NCBI RefSeq assembly: GCF_014698505.1
Contig: NZ_JACJTD010000003.1
Span: forward strand, 1-64,000
Direction of reading: 5' to 3'
DNA length: 64,000 bases
Source: Nostoc foliaceum FACHB-393
Lineage (GTDB): Bacteria > Cyanobacteriota > Cyanobacteriia > Cyanobacteriales > Nostocaceae
Made by a program: the position numbers and the translations under genes. This document shows, in pieces, positions 44,969-54,450 of the stretch (within the stretch, counting starts at the first letter, position 1; each line of letters opens with the position of its first letter). Under the pieces are notes generated by a model. The model was given only the letters and a program-made list of their open reading frames with translations, searched no databases and had not been told where the DNA came from.

Positions 44969-45508
44969 ATGCAATCTTGGATTCGCAGTGGTAAAATTCG
45001 TTCTTCAGGAACTTTTTGTACAGGCGTGGCCCTGATGGTGACAACTTTATTTTCTTGGTCATCACCTTTAGCAGGTACACCCAACTTTACTACAGCAACA
45101 GCCGCGTCAGTTAATGAAAACAGCATCACTGCATCTAATATTAGGCAAACATCCCAACCTCGCTGGATCGAAATTGACTTGTCAGAGCAACGCTTACGTG
45201 CATGGGAAGGTAAAAGGCTTGTTTATTCATACCGCATTTCTGGAGGCAAGCGATCAACCCCTACACCCATAGGTAGATTTCGGATTAATTCTAAGTATCG
45301 CACTCACCGGATGCGAGGCAGGGGCTACAATATTCCTGACGTTCCTTACACAATGTATTTCTACAGAGGCTACGCTATCCACGGCGCTTACTGGCATAAT
45401 CGTTTTGGGACTCCAGTTAGCCACGGTTGCGTAAATTTACCTGTTAAGCAAGCTCGTAATCTTTACAACTGGGCTAGGAATGGAACTTTAGTAGTGGTAC
45501 GGAAATAA
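44969..45508 (+). CDS. L,D-transpeptidase (YkuD domain), paralogue 2
   Basis: A 179-residue paralogue of the gene upstream, with the same order of parts: signal peptide ([21 protein letters not shown]), [37 protein letters not shown], and the active-site block [21 protein letters not shown] with catalytic Cys. GGTGAGG lies before the ATG and supports the start. The two proteins differ mostly in the export and linker region. It may be used in different conditions or cell types such as vegetative cells and heterocysts, but nothing in the sequence shows this. The stop overlaps an AATTCGTAATTCG repeat. Confidence 0.92.
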   Translation: MQSWIRSGKIRSSGTFCTGVALMVTTLFSWSSPLAGTPNFTTATAASVNENSITASNIRQTSQPRWIEIDLSEQRLRAWEGKRLVYSYRISGGKRSTPTPIGRFRINSKYRTHRMRGRGYNIPDVPYTMYFYRGYAIHGAYWHNRFGTPVSHGCVNLPVKQARNLYNWARNGTLVVVRK

Positions 45509-45568
45509 TTCGTAATTCGTAATTAAGAGTTGCAATTCTGGCTGTAATGTACGGACGGGTGCGTTCAC

Positions 45569-45720
45569 TGTCAACTTAAGCTAAAAGCCTTTTCAAATCT
45601 CGTTTCCAGCAGCTCCTGGCGGCAGCCCCAACGATGGGTATTCCCAGCCGGAGACTGGGAACGAGGTAAGAGATAATCTTTAAAAGCTGGTTTTAGACTG
45701 GCTTTCACGTTAAGTTGACA
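45569..45720. mobile_element. MITE-like element, copy 1 (TGTCAACTTAAG termini), downstream of cmpD
   Basis: TGTCAACTTAAGCTAAAAGCC at the left end is mirrored by GGCTTTCACGTTAAGTTGACA at the right. Inside is a CTCGTTTCCAG...GGGAACGAG palindrome. It is 152 bp long and non-coding. A 192-bp relative in the same orientation lies at 51734-51925, on the far side of cmpABCD. Confidence 0.75.
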
Positions 45721-45748
45721 CCAATAACATCTGTACGCCCCAGGTATA

Positions 45749-46591
45749 TTAACCTACATCATCATGGGCAAAGCGATTAAACAAGAAGTCTAACGCATAG
45801 TTACGGAGTTGGTAATATTGAGGATCTTCCATGATGCGAGCGCGATCGCGTGGTCTTGCAAAGGGAATTTCCATCACTTCCCCAATTTTCGCATGAGGCC
45901 CATTAGTCATCATCACCAATTTATCTGCCAAAAATAGCGCCTCATCAATATCATGGGTAATCATCAGCACAGTACAACGATTATCACCCCAGATTTTCAG
46001 CAATTCTTCCTGTAATTCTTCCTTGGTAATCGCATCTAGCGCCCCAAAAGGTTCATCTAAAATCAGCACTTTCGGACGAATAGCCAAAGCACGGGCGATC
46101 GAAACCCGCTGTCTCATCCCCCCAGACATTTGCATGGGCTTCTTTTCCATTGCGTCACCTAATCCCACCATCGCCAAATGTTCCCGGACAATTGCCCGTT
46201 TTTCTGCTTCTGGCTTGGTGGGGTAAACTGCATTTACAGCCAGATAAATATTTTCAAACGCAGTCCGCCAAGGTAACAAGGCATAGTTTTGAAACACAAC
46301 CATTCTATCTGGGCCAGGCTTGGTAATTGGTTCTCCTTCTAGTAGCACTTGTCCAGATGTGGGAAAGTTAAAACCAGAAACCATATTTAACAGCGTCGAT
46401 TTACCGCAGCCAGAGTGGCCGATAACGCAAAGAAATTCACCTTGTTCAACGTTGAGGTTCACACCATCAAGGACGGTAAATGGTCCTTTCTTGGTGGGAT
46501 AGACTTTAGAAACGTCCTTAATTTCTAGGAAGGGCTGACGGCTAATTGTGCTTGTAGCGGTGTTGGTAGTTCTTAAGTTGCGGTTTTGCAT
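45749..46591 (-). CDS. cmpD: Bicarbonate ABC transporter ATP-binding protein CmpD
   Basis: A 280-residue ATPase of the nitrate/bicarbonate/taurine importer family. It has Walker A (GHSGCGKST), the signature MSGGMRQR and Walker B ([12 protein letters not shown]). It is the single-domain ATPase that pairs with CmpC in BCT1. The gene alone cannot be told from nrtD; I assign it from the neighbouring CmpA. It is the last gene of a minus-strand operon, 31 bp after cmpC. A MITE-like element follows 28 bp past its stop. Confidence 0.8.
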   Translation of the reverse strand: MQNRNLRTTNTATSTISRQPFLEIKDVSKVYPTKKGPFTVLDGVNLNVEQGEFLCVIGHSGCGKSTLLNMVSGFNFPTSGQVLLEGEPITKPGPDRMVVFQNYALLPWRTAFENIYLAVNAVYPTKPEAEKRAIVREHLAMVGLGDAMEKKPMQMSGGMRQRVSIARALAIRPKVLILDEPFGALDAITKEELQEELLKIWGDNRCTVLMITHDIDEALFLADKLVMMTNGPHAKIGEVMEIPFARPRDRARIMEDPQYYQLRNYALDFLFNRFAHDDVG

Positions 46592-46622
46592 TTTGAATTA
46601 TGAATTATGAGTTTTGAATTGA

Positions 46623-48626
46623 TTAAGCTGCTGTTCTTCTGGGTGCATCTAGAACAACTTCGGCAATGGAAAAATCGCGTTTAATTTCTAACCCGTTAAG
46701 ATAGCTAATTGGATCGTCGGCGTTGAAGGGTTTACCATCAAATAGTTGAATAGGTTGCCGGGTGTAACTAATATCTAAACCCAATTCTCTAGCAGCGGTA
46801 CTGAAAACACGAACTCGACAAACTCGTTCAACAATTTCTACCCAATTTCTGGGGAAAGGAGTGTCACCCCAACGCGCCAATTGAGTCATAATCCAAATTT
46901 GTTCAGTCCGACTGGGACGGTTAATGGCAGACTCAGAATAAAATTGGTGATGGGCATACTCGCGCATCGGATGGTCTAAGTCACAGGTAGCGCCATTGAC
47001 ATCTTCAATTTGGATATACTGAATATCTGTGCTGACATATTCCCGACTTGCTAAAATTTGCCGAATTTCTTGGGCATTGGCAGGATTTGCACAATATTGG
47101 CAAGCTTCTAGTAAGGCTTTGGTTAAAGCAATATGGGTATTAGGATAAGTTTCTGCCCAATCTTCTCGCACACCCAGAACTTTACCGGGGTGCCCTAACC
47201 AAACTTCTAAGTCGGTAGCAATGGTAAAGCCTGAACCTTCTACCGCCGCGCGATAATTCCAAGGTTCGCCGACGCAATAACCGTCAATGGTTGCACCTTT
47301 TAAGTCTACTACCATCTGGGCGGGCGGGATATTTTTCATAGCCACATCATTGTCGGGGTCAATTCCACCTGCTGCTAACCAATAACGTAGCAATAAGTTG
47401 TGCATGGATGCAGGATGGACTACGCCCATTCTGTGTTGTTGTTCGCGGGTTTTGAGGAGGTAATTTTTGAAGTCGGATAAGCTGTGTACACCTTGATCGT
47501 AAAAGCGTTTGGCTAAGGTGATGGCGTTACCGTTGCGCGTCATAGTCAAAGCGGTGACAACGGGTAAGGGTTCATTTTTATGCCCTCCCAAACTTAACCA
47601 CATTGGCATTCCTGATGGCATTTGTGCTGCATCTAAATAACCACCTGTCATCCCATCCACAATTCCCCGCCAACTGCTTTCTCGGACTAAGTTGACTTCA
47701 TCTAAGCCATGTTTGACGAAAAAGCCTTTTTCTTTGGCTATAGCGAGGGGGGCGCAAGCGGTCAGAGGTAAGAAGCCAATATCTAAATTAACTTTTTCTA
47801 ACCCATGACGAGCGATCGCGGTGGTTTTTCTCGCCCGAATTTTTTTGATGCGTTTTTGTTGGTTGAGGAAGTAAATCATTTCACTCCGCAAGCTGTAGTA
47901 ACTGGGATGTTCTACTACTTCCATGCGTTTGCGGGGTCTGGGAATATCGACTTCTAAAATGTCACCAATTTTCGATTGTGGCCCGTTGGTTAACATCACA
48001 ATTCTGTCAGATAACAACACGGCTTCGTCTACGTCGTGTGTCACCATCACGGCGGTAACTTGATTTTCTTCGCAAATTTGCATTAATTGTTCTTGCAAGT
48101 TACCGCGAGTCAGCGCGTCTAATGCACCGAAGGGTTCGTCTAATAGTAGTAGTTTAGGACGAATCGCTAAAGCGCGAGCGATCGCTACCCGTTGTTTTTG
48201 TCCACCCGATAACATTCCCGGTTGTTTGTCTGCATGGGGACGCAAACCCACCATATCTATATGTTTTTCGACTATGGCTTTGCGTTCGGCTGCTGGCATT
48301 CCATTTAAGACTGAATCTACAGCTAAGGCAATATTTTCTCTGACTGTCCGCCAAGGTAAGAGAGAATAATTTTGGAAAACCACCATTCTATCGGGGCCTG
48401 GTTTGGTGATTCTTTGTCCTTCCAAAGTCACAAGACCTTCTGTTGGTAAATCCAACCCGGCAATCATATTTAAAAGAGTGGATTTCCCGCAACCGGAGTG
48501 ACCGATAAGAGAAACAAATTCGCCTTTTCTAATTTGTAAGTCAATACCTTTGAGGGCAATATATTGTCCACCACCGCTTAATTCAAAAACTTTATCAATT
48601 CGGTCAACTGCAACAAATATAGACAT
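46623..48626 (-). CDS. cmpC: Bicarbonate ABC transporter ATPase fused to a binding-protein-like domain, CmpC
   Basis: A fusion protein: an ABC ATPase (about residues 1-255; [29 protein letters not shown]) joined to a CmpA/NrtA-like solute-binding domain (about 280-667; [28 protein letters not shown]). In this family the C-terminal domain is cytoplasmic and thought to regulate transport. I choose the ATG at 48626 ([13 protein letters not shown]) because it matches the family start; the frame extends to 48653. The same fusion is found in NrtC, so the call rests on the operon. About 100 bp separate it from cmpB. Confidence 0.82.
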   Translation of the reverse strand: MSIFVAVDRIDKVFELSGGGQYIALKGIDLQIRKGEFVSLIGHSGCGKSTLLNMIAGLDLPTEGLVTLEGQRITKPGPDRMVVFQNYSLLPWRTVRENIALAVDSVLNGMPAAERKAIVEKHIDMVGLRPHADKQPGMLSGGQKQRVAIARALAIRPKLLLLDEPFGALDALTRGNLQEQLMQICEENQVTAVMVTHDVDEAVLLSDRIVMLTNGPQSKIGDILEVDIPRPRKRMEVVEHPSYYSLRSEMIYFLNQQKRIKKIRARKTTAIARHGLEKVNLDIGFLPLTACAPLAIAKEKGFFVKHGLDEVNLVRESSWRGIVDGMTGGYLDAAQMPSGMPMWLSLGGHKNEPLPVVTALTMTRNGNAITLAKRFYDQGVHSLSDFKNYLLKTREQQHRMGVVHPASMHNLLLRYWLAAGGIDPDNDVAMKNIPPAQMVVDLKGATIDGYCVGEPWNYRAAVEGSGFTIATDLEVWLGHPGKVLGVREDWAETYPNTHIALTKALLEACQYCANPANAQEIRQILASREYVSTDIQYIQIEDVNGATCDLDHPMREYAHHQFYSESAINRPSRTEQIWIMTQLARWGDTPFPRNWVEIVERVCRVRVFSTAARELGLDISYTRQPIQLFDGKPFNADDPISYLNGLEIKRDFSIAEVVLDAPRRTAA

Positions 48627-48727
48627 AGGTTTCAATTCAAGATTCAAAATCAAAATTCAAAGTTCAAAATTAAATATTGGGGATGGTTGATTGCTAATAG
48701 TTTGACCAGTCCCCAGCCCCCCGATTC

Positions 48728-49567
48728 CTACTTTTGTTCAGTAGGTAAAATCCAGTTTTGTAGCGCAGCCATTAGTTTATCTAGTATTAGACCAACAACA
48801 CCGATATAAACTAGAGCTAAAATAACTTCGCTGACGTTGTTATTTTGATAAGCATCCCAGATAAAAAAGCCAATTCCCACAATACCGGACATGACGATTT
48901 CTGCTGCGATAATTGCTAACCAAGCCAAACCAATGGCAATTCTTAAACCAGTAAAAATGTAGGGTAGTGCTGAGGGAATCAGAATGTTGAGAAAGTATTC
49001 TTTGCGGCTTAATTGCAGAACTTTGGCAACGTTGTTGTAATCTTGGGGGATTTGAGTTACACCCACCGCAGTATTAATTAGAATCGGCCAAATTGCAGTG
49101 ATGAAAATCACGAATAACGCTGCTGGTTCGTTTTGGCGTAAAGCTGCTAAGGAAATAGGAACCCAAGCTAAAGGCGGTACAGTTCTTAGTAACTGAAACA
49201 AAGGATCTAAAGCCTTAGACATGGTTTTATTCACACCAATCAAAACGCCCAAGCCAATACCAACAATTGCCGCTAAGGTATAACTAATAGCAACCCGCTG
49301 GAGACTAGCAAGAATCTGCCAAAAAAGACCTTTGTCAGTTCCTCCTTTGTCATAGAAGGGATACAAAATCAAGATCCAGGTGTCTTGAATAACTTGGATT
49401 GGCCCAGGTAATGTAGCACCTGGAGTCCAAGAAAATAATTGCCAAATAACTAGGAAGATAAGTAACGCAGTCGCAGGAGGAAGAAGATTAGGAAATTGCT
49501 TTTGCAAACTTGATAAAAAGCTATTATCAAATTTAGGACTTGTGGGACGTTTTTGGGCTAAGGTCAT
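48728..49567 (-). CDS. cmpB: Bicarbonate ABC transporter permease CmpB
   Basis: A 279-residue inner-membrane permease with about six spans, starting with one after residue 33 (ALLIFLVIWQLFSW). The binding-protein-dependent permease motif (EAA loop) reads NVAKVLQLSRKEYFLNILIPSALPYIFTGLRIAIGLAW near 185-220 and would contact CmpC and CmpD. The periplasmic stretch DKGGTDKGLFWQILASLQR is shared by CmpB and NrtB. Located 33 bp after cmpA in the same operon. Confidence 0.82.
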   Translation of the reverse strand: MTLAQKRPTSPKFDNSFLSSLQKQFPNLLPPATALLIFLVIWQLFSWTPGATLPGPIQVIQDTWILILYPFYDKGGTDKGLFWQILASLQRVAISYTLAAIVGIGLGVLIGVNKTMSKALDPLFQLLRTVPPLAWVPISLAALRQNEPAALFVIFITAIWPILINTAVGVTQIPQDYNNVAKVLQLSRKEYFLNILIPSALPYIFTGLRIAIGLAWLAIIAAEIVMSGIVGIGFFIWDAYQNNNVSEVILALVYIGVVGLILDKLMAALQNWILPTEQK

Positions 49568-49600
49568 GGATGTTTCCTCAAATTTATGAATGGCTAATGA

Positions 49601-50983
49601 TTAAACGCTGGCTTTTTTGATTTTCAGACTCTTGAGATATTCTTCTGGCTTCTCCGGGTCGAATTTCACGCCATCAAAAAATTCTTCCACTCCACGAGAT
49701 GTACTGGTGGGAATGTCAGCAGCAGGTACTCCTAATTCTTTAGCAGCTTCTTTCCAAATATCTTCGCGATTAACTTTTTTGATTAATTCTTTGGCTTTGG
49801 CTGCACCGTTGTCTAGATAATCTTTGGGCAAAAATCCCCAACGCACGTTTTCGGTGATGAACCATAAATCATGACTTTGGTAAGGATAAGAAACACTGCC
49901 TTTTTCATCTTTCCAATAATAAGCAGCCATTGATTTATCATCAATTTTGCGACCATCACCCATGTCATATTTACCTTGGAATGGGTCAGCAAGAACTTCT
50001 GGTGAAGATAAGCCAAAATATTTTTTAACAGCAAGAATTTGCGCTGCTTCTTTACGGTTTTCAAACTTATCTAACCATTGCTGGGCTTCCATGATGCCTT
50101 TGAGTAAAGCTTTTGTGGCTTTGGGATTTTGGTCAACCCAATCACCTCTCATAGCAAAATATTCTTCGGGGTGATTTTTCCAAATTTCGGCGGTTAATGC
50201 AGCCATGAAGCCAATTTTGTCGTTGACGAGGCGAAATGGCCAGGGGTCGCCGGTGCTAAAAGCATCCATTGTGCCGGTTTTCATGTTGGCGACGGTTTGC
50301 GCCGCCGGTACGGTCAGCAATTTGACATCTGCATCTGGGTCGATTCCACTTGCTGCTAACCAGTAACGAATCCACAAGTCTTGGTTAACGTGGGGGAAGG
50401 TAAAGGCGGCGGTGAAGGGTGTGGAAGATTTGAGTTGCGCTAATAAAGGTTTAGCAGTATCGAGTTTTAAGCTAATACCTTTGTCTAAATGCTTGTTGGC
50501 GATCGCAATTCCGTTACCATGTGTAATTAACTGCGCCAACACATACATCGGAATTGGTTGATTACCCTTGGTAATTTTACCTTCTGTAATTAAGTGTGGC
50601 ATGGGCATTTGCCATTGACCGCCATCAATACCACCTCCAGCAGAACCAATTTCTACGTTATCTCTTGCTGACCCCCACGAAGCTTGCTTAGAAAGTTCTA
50701 TATCTGTCATTCCATACTTGGCAAAAAAGCCTTTTTCTTTAGCAATAATTAGCGGTGCAGATTCAACAATGGGGATATATCCAAGTTTGGCTTTTGTGGT
50801 TTCTGGTTTTTGTTCTGGGCTAATATTAACTACTGCTTGAACGGACGATGTTGTAGAAGCGCCAGCATTACCACCAGGTTCAGGTGGATTTCCTAAACAA
50901 CCTTTCAGGAATACAGCACTTGCTGACGCTGCGGCTGTGGCAATAAATTTACGGCGAGAAACTTGATTAAAAAATTCTGTCAT
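49601..50983 (-). CDS. cmpA: Bicarbonate-binding lipoprotein CmpA of the BCT1 transporter
   Basis: The 460-residue periplasmic binding protein has a twin-arginine signal ([12 protein letters not shown]) ending in a lipobox (FLKGC), so it is a lipid-anchored Tat substrate. I call it CmpA rather than NrtA because remembered CmpA-type phrases are present: [61 protein letters not shown] and [14 protein letters not shown], where NrtA has GGIDGAH and ESFCVGEPWP. It binds bicarbonate (with calcium in the known structure) under carbon limitation. AAGGAG lies before the ATG. No nirA or narB is adjacent, which also argues against a nitrate operon. Confidence 0.82.
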   Translation of the reverse strand: MTEFFNQVSRRKFIATAAASASAVFLKGCLGNPPEPGGNAGASTTSSVQAVVNISPEQKPETTKAKLGYIPIVESAPLIIAKEKGFFAKYGMTDIELSKQASWGSARDNVEIGSAGGGIDGGQWQMPMPHLITEGKITKGNQPIPMYVLAQLITHGNGIAIANKHLDKGISLKLDTAKPLLAQLKSSTPFTAAFTFPHVNQDLWIRYWLAASGIDPDADVKLLTVPAAQTVANMKTGTMDAFSTGDPWPFRLVNDKIGFMAALTAEIWKNHPEEYFAMRGDWVDQNPKATKALLKGIMEAQQWLDKFENRKEAAQILAVKKYFGLSSPEVLADPFQGKYDMGDGRKIDDKSMAAYYWKDEKGSVSYPYQSHDLWFITENVRWGFLPKDYLDNGAAKAKELIKKVNREDIWKEAAKELGVPAADIPTSTSRGVEEFFDGVKFDPEKPEEYLKSLKIKKASV

Positions 50984-51710
50984 AAAATCTCCTTAACTAA
51001 AAATTTTATTTTTTAACCATGAAGAATCAGGCAAGATAACAACGTGTTTTCTCGCTCTTTAACTAGAAATTATCCATTTCTATCTAGGTATTAAAAATCA
51101 GCCATTTTTCTGCAAAAAAGGCTTGCTTGTATACCTGGAACCCTGGTTTAATTTCTTGACGTGGTGTGACGAAGGGACATCACTTAACTAATTGAAATTA
51201 GTTTACAGGTTTTTTTGTGAAAGTTGTCAAATATGAAGAGGAATTATTAAATAAATATTAGATTAGACATATAAGTAAAAACTTATATATCTTCTTAAAT
51301 TATGCCTGACTTCTCTACTCTATAGATTGAGATTTATGATAACCATTATATTTAAATTATGGTTATGTCTTTTTTGACTTAATTAATTAGTACAAGCAAG
51401 GAATTCATATATTTGATGTAATGATAACTATCAGATATAGGAATCCGCTTTGATTTGGAGAATTTATTTGCGTGTTGCGCGTTCGCGTTGGCGTTCGCGC
51501 AGCGCGTCGTAGACAAGCCTCTCGTAGAGAAGCGTCTCGCAGAGAAGCGCAGTGTAAGCGCGATAGGCAGAGGCAAAGAGAAAACAGGCTTTTTGAGTTG
51601 TACCTAGCTAAAAATCAAATATGAGCGCAACATCTTGGATGCCGATGGCTGCGGTATCCCACTTTTAAATCCTTTTATAGCGGTTCTCGTTTACGTGAGG
51701 TACACCCTAT
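50984..51710. other. Upstream region of cmpABCD
   Basis: About 730 bp. Positions 51187-51204 contain AACTAAT-TGAA-ATTAGTT, perfect 7-bp arms about 205 bp before cmpA; a LysR-type CmpR/RbcR site is possible but the exact consensus is not matched. A GC-rich palindromic repeat block (GTTCGCGCAGCGCGTCGTAG...) occupies about 51466-51570. I found no exact NtcA site (GTAN8TAC). Confidence 0.5.
51466..51570. repeat. GC-rich palindromic repeat block
   Basis: Overlapping repeats of the GCGTTCGCGCAGCGCGTCG and CTCGTAGAGAAGCGTCTCGCAGAGAAGCG kind, typical of Nostoc spacers. Related pieces are at 33660-33730, 53693-53722, 55605, 57975 and 61376. A 65-codon minus frame through it is not a gene. Confidence 0.8.
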
Positions 51711-51948
51711 AGGGGCACGGCAGTGCCCATTGGTGTCAACTTAAGCTAAAAGCCTTTTCAAATCTCGTTTCCAGCAAGAGGCTGGAAATGCAACTCAAAA
51801 GCGGCTCTGCCGCCAGCAAAGGAGGCGGAGCCTCTAGGACAGCATTCCCAGTCGGAGACTGGGAACAAGACAACGAGACAATATCTAAAAGCTGCTTCTA
51901 GGATGGGTTTCACCTTAAGTTGACACGTATGGGCAGTGCCGTGCCCCT
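51711..51948. repeat. Inverted repeat (19 of 20 bp) enclosing a MITE-like element
   Basis: AGGGGCACGGCAGTGCCCAT (51711-51730) and its inverse at 51929-51948 match except for one base. The element at 51734-51925 lies precisely between them. The left arm belongs to a dispersed repeat (GGTTCTCGTTTACGTGAGGT then ACACCC) also present inverted at about 54190-54250. Confidence 0.8.
51734..51925. mobile_element. MITE-like element, copy 2 (TGTCAACTTAAG termini), upstream of cmpA
   Basis: Same termini and internal CTCGTTTCCAGC...GGGAACAAG palindrome as the copy at 45569-45720, in the same orientation, but with an extra segment of about 40 bp containing further palindromes. Non-coding. Confidence 0.75.
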
Positions 51949-51976
51949 ACACCTGGCGATATGATGTTGTACTTAA

Positions 51977-53575
51977 TTAACTCAACTGTGCAACAAGTTG
52001 ATTTTCCAACAGAGTATCATTTGTCAACAAGTCTTCAACGGTGATTCGCAAAAAGCGTTGATCATCAACTTGAAAGAGAATTTTGATGCGATCGCTTCCA
52101 GGATATCCGCCTGGTGTCAATTGGGCAATTGTCCTCGCGCCTTCTTGATCGTTGAGGGGTTTGACGCTGGTTTCATTATTGTCCATACGGCGAGTAATTA
52201 AGCGATCGCCATCAAAATAAACTTCAGTACTACCCGTATCTGCTCCCAATTCTCCGATAATTAATTCAATACTAGGCTGATTTTCCACTGAAGCGCCTAA
52301 AACTAATTCCACTGGCTGACTCATTGGGTATGCCTGTCCAGCTTTAATCAGAGAATGCCATTTGTGACGCTGATTGCGACGATCCCAGTAGCGGATACCA
52401 TAACTATGATACAAAAAGTCTTTGATTTGCACGCCTTGTGCTAACTGTAATGCACCTTGAGCGATCGCTTCAAAGGGACGTTCACAACGGATTTTTTCTG
52501 GTTCAAAATACTGTTTTATCCATGTCTGCACTGCTGGCAATTGTACTGTGCCACCAACTAACAAAACTGCATTAATATCTGGAAGTTCTATTCCTTGCCG
52601 TCTTGCTTGCTGCAACAGTGTCGTCATTGACTCATCTAGTAACTCAAAAAATGCATGTTCTTTGAGGATATCTTCAAATGTATCGCGGTTTAATTCCAGT
52701 TCATAGCTTTCAAATGTCTCATCATCAAAATAAACTTCACTCGCTTGGTTTTGAGTTGATAGCTGAATTTTCACCCGTTCTGCCAATCTTGTTGTCAACG
52801 GACTTACCGCCAACTCTTGAGTTTTGGCAAAGTAATCTACCAACCAATTATCAATATCAGTACCGCCCAAATTTTGCCCAGCTTTCGCCAGGACACGGGC
52901 TGTTTTGACTTTTTGTTTTGAATCTTCAGCTAGAGACTTATTACCCCATTTGAGGAGAAATCCGAGCGGCTTTGTGGTTGCTTGCACGCCTTGATCCAGC
53001 CGGACAAGGGATAAATCCAAAGTGCCGCCGCCAAAGTCAATCACCAAGAGAATTTCTTGATCTGCCAAGCCATAGCCCAAGGCGGCGGCTGTGGGTTCAT
53101 CCAACATCCGCACCTGTTCGACAGGCAGAGCTTGACAAACTTTCCCCAACCAGTGACGATAAGCTTCAAAACTGTCTACGGGTACGGTTAATACAAGAGA
53201 ATCTAAGCCACCTTCCAGGGATGCTAGTTCTTCAATTACTTGGGTGAGGAACCATTGCCCTACTTGTTCAAAGGTGACAATTTGCCCATCTAGTTCGGGT
53301 AAAAAACCTTGGATATCTGCACCAATACCCCGCTTAAAGCTGCGAAAAAATCTAGTTTCGCCCTTGAGGTCAAGACCGCGATCGCGTACTTGTTGCCCTA
53401 CTAAGACTTGATTTTTTGTTGCATCTTCGACATAAACCAAGCTGGGAATCAGTGGCGGATTGAGACTTTGTTTAATTGATAAACCTGGCAGAGTCAGGGT
53501 TTCTGGCTGTTGGGTTACAGGGTTCCAACGAGCAATGACTGTGTTGCTAGTACCAAAATCGATTGCGATCGCCAT
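51977..53575 (-). CDS. Hsp70-family protein, short form
   Basis: A 532-residue member of the Hsp70/actin ATPase superfamily. The phosphate loops are visible: AIAIDFGTSNTVIARWN at the start, LLVIDFGGGTLDLSLVRL near 195 and VLLVGGTVQLPAVQTWI near 335, plus MLDEPTAAALGYG. After the ATPase part it has a short beta region (about 400-525) but lacks the C-terminal lid of DnaK, which has about 630 residues. It therefore is not the main DnaK; such short forms are common in cyanobacteria and their clients are unknown. It is monocistronic, with large repeat-filled spacers on either side. Confidence 0.88.
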   Translation of the reverse strand: MAIAIDFGTSNTVIARWNPVTQQPETLTLPGLSIKQSLNPPLIPSLVYVEDATKNQVLVGQQVRDRGLDLKGETRFFRSFKRGIGADIQGFLPELDGQIVTFEQVGQWFLTQVIEELASLEGGLDSLVLTVPVDSFEAYRHWLGKVCQALPVEQVRMLDEPTAAALGYGLADQEILLVIDFGGGTLDLSLVRLDQGVQATTKPLGFLLKWGNKSLAEDSKQKVKTARVLAKAGQNLGGTDIDNWLVDYFAKTQELAVSPLTTRLAERVKIQLSTQNQASEVYFDDETFESYELELNRDTFEDILKEHAFFELLDESMTTLLQQARRQGIELPDINAVLLVGGTVQLPAVQTWIKQYFEPEKIRCERPFEAIAQGALQLAQGVQIKDFLYHSYGIRYWDRRNQRHKWHSLIKAGQAYPMSQPVELVLGASVENQPSIELIIGELGADTGSTEVYFDGDRLITRRMDNNETSVKPLNDQEGARTIAQLTPGGYPGSDRIKILFQVDDQRFLRITVEDLLTNDTLLENQLVAQLS

Positions 53576-53772
53576 ACTTTATATTTATTCTCTCGCACGA
53601 AGAGGCCAAAGCTGCTTTATCTGTGATTATTCTCTATATGGCATCAACAATGCAATTGATAAATCTAACGGTCGTTTGGAAAAATTAAGGAGGCGATGCC
53701 TACAGCGGGCTACGCCTACGCAAAATAATGATTTAACCTAAAATTAATGGTTTTGGCATGGCTACTCCTAAC

Positions 53773-54012
53773 TCAATCTTCATGTCGTAACTGCCATGCT
53801 GCGCCGCAAGCGGCCCCAGCCCCAGCTAACAATCCGGCACTCATTCCTTGAATAGTTTTTTGGATTGGATCTTGAGTTAGACACTCACTTGTAATTTTAC
53901 TATCTTCCAAGCAGAGATTACTTTCTGCCCAAGCAGCAGTACCTCCTAAAATTACACCAGTTATACTACAGGAAACGACTAGCAGCAAAAGACGTTGGGT
54001 TTTTCTAACCAT
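53773..54012 (-). CDS. Small exported or membrane protein of unknown function
   Basis: From the ATG at 54012 (MVRKTQRLLLLVVSCSITGVILGG) the protein has 79 residues; the frame extends to an upstream ATG at 54027. A signal peptide ending AAWA is followed by a short polar part with two cysteines (LCLEDSKITSECLTQ) and a glycine/alanine-rich segment that could span a membrane (GMSAGLLAGAGAACGAAW). The layout is credible for a real gene, but I know no family. It lies upstream of the Hsp70-like gene on the same strand, with a palindromic repeat (53693-53722) in between. Confidence 0.6.
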   Translation of the reverse strand: MVRKTQRLLLLVVSCSITGVILGGTAAWAESNLCLEDSKITSECLTQDPIQKTIQGMSAGLLAGAGAACGAAWQLRHED

Positions 54013-54027
54013 AGATAGATGTGTCAA

Positions 54028-54450
54028 AGATTAGAGATAGTGATTGGCTCTCAATTACTTTACACATTCTTGCTAGCAAATGTCAGCTGGTTTCAAGATA
54101 AGTGGCTGCTATTCAAAATTTAGAAAATTGTTAAAAAATCTGATTATAACGGTTCCTATTCAGATGCGGTACAACATCAGTATCGCAAGGTGTAGGCCAA
54201 CATGCCGTGCCCCTACGGGTGTACCTTATGTAAACGAGAACCACTATATACATGCCATTTTAAAAAAATAACCTCTGGGGAAGGGATATCACCAGAAGTT
54301 TTTAATAAAGACATTGGAATAGTGAACTATTTTAAACATAAAATTATTGTTTTTACAACACTATTTCCTCCTTCTCAAAAACAGAACAAAGTTAATTTTG
54401 CCTGTAATTAAGGATACAAATTGGACTTCTCAATCGCATAAATCATATTT
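54028..54450. other. Spacer with an inverted dispersed-repeat copy
   Basis: About 420 bp. At 54190-54250 is an inverted copy of the repeat at 51676-51724 (GGGGCACGGCA, GGTACACCC, CTCGTTTAC in complement). Open frames here are by-products of the repeat. No gene seen. Confidence 0.6.

Noticed and set aside
45749..50983. Reading the operon as nitrate transporter nrtABCD
   Set aside because: The binding protein carries CmpA-type rather than NrtA-type phrases, and nirA and narB are not adjacent. Genes B, C and D alone cannot decide.
50984..51430. NtcA site upstream of the transporter operon
   Set aside because: GTAAAAACTTATAT and GTAATGATAACTAT come near but lack the final TAC of GTAN8TAC.
51379..51576. 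65-codon minus-strand frame rich in Arg, Ala and Asn
   Set aside because: Produced by GC-rich palindromic repeats.
54080..54411. Two plus-strand frames of 63 and 69 codons
   Set aside because: They read through a dispersed repeat and AT-rich spacer; no binding site and no similarity recognised.
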